Source: Medicago truncatula
Taxonomy: Eukaryota > Streptophyta > Magnoliopsida > Fabales > Fabaceae
Assembly (NCBI RefSeq): GCF_003473485.1
Contig: NC_053047.1
Coordinates: 15,030,001 to 15,094,000, forward strand
DNA: 64,000 nucleotides
Direction: 5' to 3'
The notes below the pieces were generated by a model. The model saw nothing but the letters and a program-made list of their open reading frames with translations. It searched no databases and was not told where the DNA came from. Shown here piece by piece: positions 1 through 10,421 of the stretch (within the stretch, counting starts at the first letter, position 1; every line of letters begins with the position of its first letter). Made by a program: the position numbers and the translations under genes.

Positions 1-1121
1 ATTTATTCAAGAAATAGAGATTACGTCTTATTCAAAATTCAAAAACCGATAGACATGTATGTGAACCTCAACAGTTACAGCGGAATATAAATCAGAGTGA
101 TAAAATATATACATGCCATGAGCAAATAAATCATATCCAAAAGATAAATCTCAAAACCCAAACATCGGGTAGTCATCAACAAAATAATAATCCCAACGAA
201 AATATAAACAACCTAATCTAGACCGACACGACAAGCCTAGATCAGAGCCGACACGACACCGATATCGGAGGAAGCTCCCGATATCCCAAGCAAAGACTCA
301 CCGAGACTACTCCTGCACAACGTCTACTCACCCATACAGGCAAGTAGGCGGTTAAAACCACTGGGGGTAAGCATTACATTATCATAATCCAGATAATAAT
401 CAAATCAAATAATATCATGTACTTGAATAATAATAGTCATGCATAAATACTTATATCACAACTTGATAGTTCATATCCACATATATCAATCACATGAATA
501 ATTATCCAATCATAAATATTCATTCACAACATCAATCACAAACAATCATTATCAACTTTCATTCTTCTCCATTCATCACCAATCACATATTTCACATAGG
601 ACTCATGCTATGATATGCACTTATTGACACATAAATGCATGTGGTACCAAATCTCAACAAGGTCGTCACCTCTGATGGACAAGTCAACATCGCATGTAAG
701 GCTCACCTCTGCCTTACAATAATCTCGAAGTAAAAGATTCATCCCTTTTACAGCAACAACGACTATGATGCATGGACATGTGTAAGGACTCGATAATGCG
801 ACAACAAATCACAATCTCAACTCAATATATAGGACAACACCCAATTATATTGATTATCTCCACAACATTGCATTATCAAGAAAACATGCCCACACAAATA
901 AATCATAGTATTCATCATCACACATCAACATATTATCAATAATCAACAATGTCACTCAACATCAACTATATCATATAGTTTCACCAATTCAAGCATTCTC
1001 ATATTCCAAGTAAGATAGCAAAATATATCTCATGATCATTATCACATCCCAATTACATATTTACATACTCAATTATTCCCTCTAAATACTTCATTAAGCC
1101 CAATATCAAGTTTGTAAAAGT
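1..1121 (-). mobile_element. Ty3/gypsy LTR-like fragment (fossil)
   Basis: No coding sequence is visible. The stretch has the same kind of layout as the chromovirus LTR at 61586-63720: clusters of short acidic-sounding repeats around 210-330, a GTACCAA segment near 650, then repeated CTCACCTCTG-type phrases. Its right limit is the CACTA end at 1122. Family assignment rests on resemblance by eye only; the left end is outside the window. Confidence 0.4.
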
Positions 1122-1139
1122 CACTACTAGAAAAATCTT

Positions 1140-1425
1140 GAATACCGACGGATTTTAGAGACGAAATTTATTCCGTCAGTGCTAGAGACGGAATCAGAGA
1201 TGGAAAATGATAGATTGAGACGGAAGTTAGATTTTTACATTAGAGACGGAATTTGGAGACGGTTGTGTCGGTCACTAAATTGTTCCATATCTAATTCCGT
1301 CTCTACTAAATCAATATATATATTTTTTTTTTAAATGAATATTTTGACTGACAGCATTCTGAAGATTTTTTTCCTTATCTGATGTACTTGAATTGATAGA
1401 GACCGCATTGTTCCGTCTCTGAGTA
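1140..1425. repeat. CACTA left subterminal repeat block
   Basis: About eight degenerate copies of AGAGACGGAAT or its reverse complement lie within 290 bases of the left CACTA end. In this superfamily such arrays are binding sites for the element's TNPA-type protein. Confidence 0.75.
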
Positions 1426-1654
1426 AGTAAATAAATTGAAACAATTTTTTTTGTATCTATTTGGCTCCAACACAAAAATCCCTCCAACATTTCAATCGAA
1501 AAGTTATCCCTTTGGTCTCCAAGTGTTGATATTGGCAATTTTACTTTCACTTTTCCCTCTTTCAATTTCAATTTTTCCCCTTTCCTCTTCTCTATCAATT
1601 CGTTTTCCCCTTTCCTCTTCTCTTCAATTCGTTTTCCCTTTCACCACCGATCCT

Positions 1655-4600
1655 TGTTATACCCTGTTTTTGGACCTAAAAATACTGGGCCCAATTTCAT
1701 TTCAAACTTTGTCAAATGTCAAATTTCAACTGCACAGTTCAAATTGTCTCTGCCTCGCAGTATTTTCAATCACAATTTTACCTATGTTTTTCTTGCATAA
1801 AACCTTTTGAAATGTCTTTACTTGTCTTGTAAGTCGTTCAAAAGTGTCTCTGAATCATTACATTGCTTTTTCTACAGTTTATTTCAAAATTTGCAAAAAG
1901 TCATACAGAAGGGTATTTTGGTCATTTCCTGCAGTGGGACCCATTTTCATCCTTGTGACTGTCTCTGAGTCTTTTCGGATTACTTTTAAACATTTCATCA
2001 GTAAACTTTGTTAAAATTCATTTCAAACTTGCATCTGAGTCAGTGTCAAGTCAATTTGATTCAGTTTAGGTCGTTTTTAGCCCTAGGGGCATTTTGGTCA
2101 TTTCACATGAAATTTTGGCATGGGGAGGTTACTTTGAAGTACCTCATTTAAGCCATTGGTTCGTTTTAGTCCGTTTTGTCAGTTTTATTTTTGTTTCACT
2201 TTACGTTTGGTCAAATTACGTTTTTATTCAATTTTATTTTTTAATTACAGTTTGGTCCCTCAAATGAGGTCCCAAAATTACATGTCAGTCCAGTTTCTTT
2301 TCCAATTTTCATTTTAGTCCTTTTTTGGTCAATTACAGTTTAGTCCTTAAGTGTTGTTTTTTGCAGAAAAGTCCATTTTTTTGTACAAGGCCGTGTCACT
2401 TTTTTTTTTCAGGTCCAGGTGTCACTTTCTCATTTGTTCAGAGGCACACATGTCATGCTATAAAAGGTGCACAGTGCCACGCAGAGCCACAACTACACGC
2501 CAACTCATAAACACAAATAAAAGTTTCTTTTTCTCAGCAACTGAATCAAAAACAGAAAAATTTCCCAGATTCATCAAGAACACCAAGAACAAAACCCTAA
2601 CCGTTTCCAGAAGGTCACAAATTCATCAAGTTTCAGTGTTTTTCGTATCAATTCTCAGAGATTCGTATGAATCTTCATCACTGAATTGATTGATTCTCTG
2701 CAATTCCAAACGCGAGCTCGCATCAAAGCAAGCTCAAGCGTTGATCACAGAGAGCCTCTCACAAAAAAAATCAAAGAAGCAAGTTCAAACGTATAATCAG
2801 AGAAAGAATCGGAGAAGATGAAGAAACCAAGCCAGTAAACCGATTTATTTTCGGTCCAGAGAGAATCAAAGAACGTTCAAGTTTTCCAAAGATTTTCTCC
2901 TTCAAGAATCTCAACCAAATTCAGGTAAAACTCATTTTTCTCTCTTTAAAAAGTATAATCACTGTTAAACCTGCAAACAAGATCCAAAAAAAAAAATTTC
3001 CAGAATCATAAAGAAAATCATAACCGTAAACACCAAAACACAAATCCATAAGGATCCAAGTTTTGTAAGCAGGAATAAGCATCAGAGAAGTAACAAATAC
3101 GAAACGATGTAGATCCTTAAGAGTATTGAACGCACGCGTTCAAAACCCTAAAAAAAAAATCATTTCAAAACCGTTTGGAAATTCTCCGATCTACGTCGTT
3201 TCAAGCTTTATTTGTGAAAATCAAGGTCAGATTCGTGTTTAGGGTTTAAAGGCGAACAAGAAAAGTGTAAAAATTTGGAATTCTGGGTGATTTGCTCGTC
3301 GGAACCCTAACTTCTCACCGGAGAAGATGAAGTTTCCGGTGGAACCTTCATCTTCTCCGGCCAACAACCACCGGAGAAGGGAGGAGAGAGGTGAGCTGAG
3401 AGAGTTTAGAGAGAGAGGCTCTGAACTTAGAGAGAGAAAGAGAGTTTACAAATGGAAAAAACCGGTGCCATGCCTTATAAATAAGCTAGTGAACCGGACC
3501 GGTCCAAGACCGGTCCAGTCCCTTTGTTCCTGGCCGTTTGATCTAGGGTTTCAGAACCCTGGATCAATCGTACGTCCCCTGTGCATCCGGATCTTTTGAG
3601 TGTGGGCTTTGGTCTGGGCTTAGTTTTTCTGTACGTTTTTTGCTATTTCCTTGCTATTTGCACTGCCTGTCTTTGCTACCTGCACCTATGTCTTGATTAA
3701 AATTGTGATAAAATTCCTAGAAAAATTATCACATGTTTCTTGATATTTTCTTAGTGTTTTTATGACATTTTTGAACATTAAGGATCTATGAAATTTTTGT
3801 ATAATTAATTCATAGCATTTTAATTCTCTTTGAATTATTTGTTATGGATTCTTCTTCACACATTTGTCCTTGATGTGAGAATATGTGATAAAAGCTACTT
3901 GATATGATAATATGAGAGATTTGTGCTTATAATTTCATGTTGATTTGCTGTTTTGATTTGGTTTATAAGTTCTTGATTTTATGAACAATATATGCATATT
4001 TTGAAAGATATGAAATGCCAAGTTTATTCTAGAAAATATGGCATGAAACCATGCTTGCATATTTCCAATAATTCCATGCTATAACTTGAGATAAAGAAAA
4101 CTCTTTCAAAATTTGTTAGAGCATGAGAATTAGAGGCCAAGAATGCTTTAGGTTTCATACCTAAGTTTTTAGGGTTTAATGTCATTTTGTTAACTTTTCG
4201 TGCCATCTTGCATGCTTTTATTTCTTAGTACTTGTTATGTTTTTTTCTTTTCACTAACAAGTTTATTTCCATGTTTCATACATCTCATTTAGCATTCCCT
4301 CCACCTTCTTTAGTCTAGCATTTATTTTTGCAAGTTTTAATTCATTTTAGAGATGTAATTTACCATTGGTTTGTAGCTTGGCAAAGAGGCCATAGAATGT
4401 ATTTAGGAAATGTTGTAATATGGACTATGGACACTATGGCGCACCGACACGCACACACTCACCTTAGATGTATGCATAGGATTGTATGGTTAAATAAGCG
4501 TTTAGGTTTTAAACACTTAGAGAAAATCCATCTTTTTCCAAAAAAACAATTGAACTTCACTTCAAAAAATTTCATAATAAATATGAAGTCAACACTTCAT

Positions 4601-5148
4601 TTTTTTCTTTTCTTTTTCTTAAGGAAAATTCAATTCATCTTAACCATTTAGACTTTCTTTCTAATCACTAATCAAACCTCACTTTTTTGCTAAATCTAAT
4701 GCTCATGAAGCCTCCTAATCTCCTTCTTCAAAACCATTTTCAAAACTTAAAATCAAACAATTAAAACAAAAACAAGTTTTTTAGCAAGAACTACGAACGG
4801 TTTTGATCCCTTAAAAGGGTACGTAGGCAATGAGTCAAAACTCATCCAAGCCGAAATAAAATCAAATTCTACTTCTTCTCACCCCCATTCTTCACTCAAA
4901 TAAAACTTCTTTTCTTTCAATAAGTAGGCAATAAAAATAAAGCGTAGAAATCGACTTAGGAAAACGGCTCCTATAGAGGACTATAGTTACTCCGGGTGCC
5001 TAACACCTTCCCGTAGTAAAACCGACCCCCGAACTTAGAATCTAAGGGTTTTTTCTCAATTTTTCCCTTCCCAAGAAAAAGAGAGAAATCAACGGTCGAA
5101 AGGTACAAGTCCAATTAAATGGCTTGGCACCCAAAAACCATGATAACA
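1655..5148 (+). mobile_element. Solo LTR, Ogre/Tat-like Ty3/gypsy, nested in the CACTA (fossil)
   Basis: The segment begins TGTTATACCC and ends CCATGATAACA, an imperfect inverted pair, and is flanked by the 5 bp direct repeat ATCCT (1650-1654 and 5149-5153). A TATA-like CTATAAAAGG near 2458 would start transcription about 0.8 kb into it. The stretch at 4790-5040 (GGGTACGTAGGCAA, then GGGTGCCTAACACC) resembles the long LTRs of legume Ogre elements and recurs inverted in the array at about 18890-19020. No internal region or second LTR is present, so it is a solo LTR. It is younger than the CACTA it sits in. No protein is encoded. Confidence 0.72.
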
Positions 5149-5468
5149 ATCCTATTCAAACATTGTTATCCACCAATCAAACTGTGTTTATCTCTAACCA
5201 TCGAACCCTAAATCCAACTCTCTCCATCAAACCCTAACCCCATATCACTGCATCAACCAATCTTTTCTTTGTTCGCTGAAGACTCATCTCTAATAGGTAA
5301 GCTTCAATTTCAATTTGATTTTTCTTCAATTTCGATTTTATAAAATTAGTCTACTTTAAAGCTGAATTAACCAATAATGCTTCAATTTGAAGATGCAGAC
5401 TCTAGAATAAGTCAGATACAATTTTTCCCTTTTTCGAACCCTAAAATCGAAGGAAGAACTGAAGGAAG

Positions 5469-5470
<2 letters not shown>

Positions 5471-5514
<44 letters not shown>
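5471..5514. repeat. (CT)n(TA)n microsatellite
   Basis: A run of CT dinucleotides passes directly into TA dinucleotides, inside the CACTA body. It is a likely length-variable marker. Confidence 0.95.
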
Positions 5515-6030
5515 CGATCTCGTGGAATCTGTTGTAAGGTAAATCTTTTGAACCTCCTCCATTCCAAGGTTTCTTCCTCTCTTGCTTTCTTTGTGATGCT
5601 TCTTTCAACTTACATGGACTAAATTCATGTACCTTTATTTGGTTTCTGTTTATTTTCACTTTCAATTTCATAATTGAAGTGTTTCTATATTGGTTTTACA
5701 CAAAATTTATCCCTTATTAAGAATAACACATCAAGGCTTAACAATTTGTTTGTTATTCTTATCTTAGTTTGACACAATATTTATCCCTTATTAAGAAGTT
5801 AAGGTTTTTGTTTCATATTTGGCTGTTTTTTTTACTTAATGTCCTCATATGGTGAAACTGTGGAAATTTTTGTGTGTGTGTGTGTGTGTTTGGTGAATGT
5901 TTATATTGAAAGAGTGAAACTTAGTGATAGTAAGGGTACATGGTGGTGATACTTAGCATGATAAAGTTTAATGTTAGCTTGAAAGTTGTAAGTTTTCTAA
6001 ATTCTGACTGCATGTTTGTTTTTGTATTAG

Positions 6031-7046
6031 AAGATCTTAGATTTCAATGACCATAGTAATGTTAGCCGTGCAATGCATTTGCTCGAACTAGGTAATCACA
6101 ATGGTTCTGTTGCGGTTGGTAAAATTTTAGTAGGTTTGCTCTAGTTTCATTCCTTCTTAGCCAAGACAAATGATTCAGAGGTACAATCTATCATTAAGGC
6201 TAATGTATTTGTTTCTGATTTGTTAAGTAAGCACAATCTAATTTATGAGTTTATACTTCAGGGTGTACTTTTAATAAGTTTTGTTTATGAAATCAATATC
6301 AAAGTTAATGGTGTATCTATTCCTCTCATTTACTCCCTTAATTTATGTTTGACTTATATAATTGAACTGTTTATTTATTGGACTAGGTGATTTTTATTAT
6401 ATAATTTCCACTATGTTGATTGTGAAACTAATATGTAGAACAATCAATCTACAGGTTCTGGATTTCTTGAAGGAATTGTGTTTAGGCTCACTGTGTTTAT
6501 TATTGTAGGAATTGTGTTTAAGGTCATTGTTTATTATTAAGTTACATAACCCCTCTTCTCTCATCACTATCTTTGTTAATTTAAATATTGTTGACTTGCT
6601 TTTTAAATGTCTATTGTGGTCATCTTTTCATAAGGTATTGTTCTGGAGTTTATGTGTCTAACTGCCAATAGAGTGTTGCAATGGAATTTCTGGATTTTAC
6701 TTATGATCATTCTGTTCTAGTGTGGTAATCTTTTCAATTTAATTTAGTATGAAATCTAAACTTTAGATTTCATACTAACTTAGTTGCTGATGAGTTAACA
6801 TTTCAGTGGTTGGTGTTGCGATATGAAAAGTTATTCATTGTGGCTTATTTTTTTACAAGGGAAATTTGATTCCATGTAGCTTGGAGTGATAATACAATTG
6901 AGGACAAGACCAAGACTACCACCGATAAGGTAAGCAAGTTAAAATTGTTTTGTTTTAGGTCAATTTTAACATTCATTAGTTTGATCAATTGCAATGTTCA
7001 TGTTCAGCAGGGGTATCAAGCTGGATATTCACCATCATTTGTATAA
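6031..7046 (+). pseudogene. Exon-like host gene fragments carried by the CACTA
   Basis: Three coding-like patches sit between intron-like AT-rich spacers. The first (6031-6226) follows a T-rich AG acceptor, reads KILDFNDHSN and onward for 65 codons, has one in-frame TAG at 6142-6144, and ends at a GTAAG donor. The second (about 6860-6929) includes DNTIEDKTKTTTDK and ends at GTAAGC. The third (7011-7046) reads GYQAGYSPSFV then stop after a CAG acceptor. I do not recognise the parent gene. Capture of host exons by CACTA elements is well known; this reading is inference from splice-like borders and codon texture. Confidence 0.35.
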
Positions 7047-7779
7047 GTGAAGGACAAGCTTAGTACAATGAACATAGATGAACGTTAGAACAAAAAAGCA
7101 GTAGCATAAACGACTCCCTGTTAGAGGCAAACAATTGGGGTATGCATCTAAGGTATATATTTTATTATGAAGTTATGTTTCTTAACTATAATTTGCTTTA
7201 CAATGACGGAACTTGAAAATATGGCAACAAGCCATTACATGCCGCAATTGATTCTACAAATAAGGCCTATATGGTTGCCAAGTAGTTGATTACTTGATAG
7301 TCTATATCTCTAGTCAAGTAGCTCATGCATGTGTTGTTGTTGTTGTTAATATTACACTAGTAGAACAGTCTTACTTCATGTGCCAAAGAATATAGAATAT
7401 CTATCTGCCATGCAAAATATATATGTCTTGTTAGGTATGTATGCTCATTGTTGTTTTCTTGTTTTTGTTTTTTGCAGGGTATTAAAAACGACATTCATTT
7501 TGGTGTTGTAACTATTTTTTAGATTGTATAGGTCTTGACTTACCAATGTTACTTCAACAAGTTTGGTGGAAATCTTGTTTGTACATTTACTATGGGCTAT
7601 ACATTATATAGAATATGATATGTGAAGCTTAATTAAGATGGTGTAATTAAATAATTTATTTTATGATGTTAAGATAAATTTTATTGGACCATTATCTAAT
7701 CTGAAGCAAGTTTATATGCAGGTTTGGAAACTGCCAATGTGAAAATTAATATTTTTTTAAAAAATATATATATTACTAT

Positions 7780-8050
7780 TAGAGACGGAATTGGGATCCG
7801 TGTCTACAGAGACGGAATTATTTGCATTAGAGACGGATTTTTTTTTGTTTCGGTATCACATGTGAGTGACAGATATTTGATGTCAGAGACGGAAAATTCC
7901 GTGTCTAATTGGAGATGGAAATAGAAATTCTGTCTCTGACAAGCTTAGAGACTACGGATTCAACGACAGAACCTAATCCATCTCTGGTTCCGTCTCTAAT
8001 CCATTTAGTGACGGAAATCTTGTATTTTAGAGACGGATTTCGCCTGTCTC
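7780..8050. repeat. CACTA right subterminal repeat block
   Basis: Repeated AGAGACGGAAT-type and GTCTCTGAC-type motifs in both orientations fill the last 290 bases before the right end and mirror the left block, supporting a single element spanning 1122-8073. Confidence 0.75.
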
Positions 8051-8073
8051 CAATTTCAATTTTTCTAGTAGTG

Positions 8074-8294
8074 AAACTTGCAATCGTTTTAGTATGTAAT
8101 TCAAAATGTGTTGCATAGTGCATAGTTCATTTTCATTATGCAAGACAGGGGAAATTTTATAGAGTATGTAATTCAAATTGGTTATTAAAACTTCTCTCTA
8201 ATATGTTAATTCAAATATGAGTGAAGTCAGAGCCCGATCAGGGTCAAACGACGTATGAATGTCGATTTTTTAAGTCAAAATTTGGGGTATGACA
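8074..8294 (-). mobile_element. Truncated Ogre/Tat-like LTR end (fossil)
   Basis: These 221 bases match the last part of the repeat at 18643-21359, ending GGGGTATGACA. Everything to its left is replaced by the CACTA element. Confidence 0.55.
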
Positions 8295-9910
8295 ATATCC
8301 AATTGTTTTTTTCATACTTGTTATCTTCAAAACTTCAGAGGCATTGTTCAAAACCCTTTTTTGGTTCAATAGGGTGGATACATAACTCCAATTTTAGTTT
8401 ACTCTCCCAAACACATCTCCTTTTTACCTAAGCCAAGTTGTAACCCATAAAGATATCAAAAGTACATGTTATTATATAAACACTGTTCAACTATTTAGAA
8501 TATTTTCAAGGTTATATATTAAATACTTGAGAGACTAAATGAGCTTGAGAGATAAAGTTGTATGGATGGAATTTGGCATGAGTTGTGTACCCTTGACTCC
8601 ACTCGCCTTGTACAAAAGAGCAGTGCAAAGAAACGATCAGCTCCACACGCCTGGTACACATGAGCCATATGGACCTCAGAGGGTTAATGGGCTTGAACAT
8701 CCAAAGAGAGGCCCATTAGTTCAAGAAAGTGAAACTTATAAAGCGAGACACCTAGAGAACAATAGGGGGATCAAAATCATTATCTTGAACAATGTATTTT
8801 CATCTAAGTCTTATTCAAAGTGCTCTTGGAATTCCACCTGGGACATTTCACTAAGCATCTCACATGTTGTAATTAACTCATGTTTACAAACGTGAACAAT
8901 ATCATTTTTACAATGACCCAACTCTACAAATCTATGTGTGCTCAGCTTGCAACGAGAACAAAACTAAAAAAGATTGGCAAAATCACGTCACTATTTGAGA
9001 AGAAAAAACATTATCTTCTCGCTACGCTTTCCACAAAAGATTAAACTTAAAAACAACTCTCCTCGGAACATAATACAAATCCTCTTAGGATAATAATCGA
9101 ACTAAAAGTATCATAAACATTATTTTATGGATCATTTCTATCAAAATAAGTTTGACATCACCTTTTTGCTTGTCATCATTTGAAGTCATCACTTTGAATG
9201 CCTCGAACTAAAGACTTGATGGCTTATGATCTGGACTAGCCAAAAGCCTAGTCTGCCACAAATTAGAGCCCAATTGCTCAAAGTCCCAACAAGCAAAGCC
9301 TCCCAATAGTTTTGGATCCTCTCATACCAATAATAGACTATAATACTAATGGTTTGGAACGGCCATTCAATCTCATCATAATGAGTGTCTATCATAACGG
9401 CTAACCCAGGACTATACAACGCTCGCCTCAACCCTATATAAAGTAATTTTGACAAGATCACAAGGTATGTATCTCTTCATGCTTCACCCCACTCTTGCTC
9501 ATATACTAACTTGAGCATCGGTGCACCTGCAGATATGACACCCCCTTCTCCTCAACAGGGTTGCGGCCATCTTATCCTCAGACCACTATATCAACGACCG
9601 CAACGCCCACTTTCATTGATCCGCCACCTTTGTGAGTATTTTTATCCTCCTCGGGTAAATTCTTTTGTTTGTTCTTAACGAATATTATTAAGAATAAAAT
9701 ATAATTTTATTGACATTGAAAATTGGAAAATCATTCAATATTTATATGATATGAAAACCACATAGAACAATTATGATGTATATCTATACTTTTTCTTTAA
9801 AAACTAAAAAATATATGTTGTCTACAGTGCTCAAAATTTCTAGATCCATCGTTGGACGTAGGCCTTTGTAGACCGATTTAACGTATTCTCATACACACCT
9901 ACGGAGAGGT
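8295..9910 (+). other. Upstream region of copy 1, LTR-like, no gene
   Basis: No supported gene. A TATA box (TATATAAA, 9435-9442) is followed by ACTTGAGCATCG and, at 9846-9905, by GTTGGACGTAGGCC and ACGTATTCTC phrases that resemble the leader of legume LTR retroelements. I could not place both ends, so the retroelement origin is a suggestion. Open frames on either strand here (up to 118 codons) recur in all units only because the units are near-identical. Confidence 0.35.
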
Positions 9911-9951
9911 AATATTATTTATTTATAGTTATAGATATATTTCCGAATCAT

Positions 9952-9957
9952 CACGTG
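9952..9957. promoter_or_regulatory. G-box upstream of TPS copy 1
   Basis: Perfect CACGTG palindrome about 465 bases before the start codon, present in all four units. G-boxes bind bHLH factors such as MYC2, which drive jasmonate-induced terpene synthases in other plants; activity here is inferred. Confidence 0.4.
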
Positions 9958-9976
9958 TTTCAAAATTACAAATTTT

Positions 9977-10207
9977 GCGAGCGCACACCGACAGCTCACC
10001 TTGAATAAATTATTGAATGAAATTTACATTATATTTACTTATACATATACACATACATGTGCCGTAATTTAAATTATAATATAGCCCTACAAATATTTTA
10101 TTTAAAATGAATGATGATTATCCTCTAAAAAAAAATCAATAATGATGTATTCTTATAAAACATACCGTTAAAGATTTAATTGCGAGCGCAGACCGACAGC
10201 TCGCCTT
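9977..10207 (+). repeat. Pair of 26 bp direct repeats in the copy 1 promoter
   Basis: The copies at 9977-10002 and 10182-10207 match at 24 of 26 positions (core ACCGACAGCTC). The second copy is flanked by GCGAGC and GCTCGC, a 6 bp inverted pair that could form a small hairpin. The repeats stand out because they are GC-rich in AT-rich DNA. They may be paired binding sites; function unknown. Confidence 0.7.
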
Positions 10208-10318
10208 ATTTTACGTTAAAATAAGACATGCATTTTTTGTCAAAAACAGAGAATCATGCACGTTACTTATTCTTATAAAATATGCTTAAATATGTAATTA
10301 AAAAAATAATATGTTTAC

Positions 10319-10326
10319 TATAAATA
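10319..10326 (+). promoter_or_regulatory. TATA box of TPS copy 1
   Basis: TATAAATA lies 96 bases before the ATG at 10422, a normal distance for a plant gene with a 60-70 base leader. Confidence 0.6.
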
Positions 10327-10421
10327 TCTATGTAGTAGACACTTTATTTTCCATCCCAAAACCTTAGAGTTGAAGAAATAGAGCTATTAATAAATTAAAG
10401 CATTCATTCATTTCATTAGGG

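Larger units (their letters stand above)
1122..8073. mobile_element. CACTA (En/Spm-like) DNA transposon, non-autonomous
   Basis: The left end reads CACTACTAGAAAAA and the right end is its reverse complement, giving perfect 14 bp terminal inverted repeats of the CACTA class. Both ends carry dense subterminal copies of an AGAGACGGAAT/ATTCCGTCTCT motif. No transposase (TNPD-like) reading frame is visible, so it looks non-autonomous. Without the nested LTR (1655-5148) it would be about 3.5 kb. The three bases flanking the two ends differ (AGT on the left, AAA on the right), so no target duplication is seen, although CACTA elements normally leave 3 bp. The right end touches the first base of the terpene synthase array. 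Confidence 0.87.

Noticed and set aside
1436-1810. 124-codon plus-strand frame near the left CACTA end
   Set aside because: It crosses the junction between CACTA sequence and the nested LTR and is low-complexity, pyrimidine-rich.
8539-8895. 118-codon plus-strand frame (and its antisense partner at 8512-8700) present in all four units
   Set aside because: No recognisable domain. Conservation means nothing because the units are near-identical throughout, and the region looks LTR-derived.
9189-9461. 90-codon minus-strand frame MILSKLLYIG..., repeated in each unit
   Set aside because: It spans a TATA-like element and LTR-like leader; composition is not protein-like and no family is recognised.
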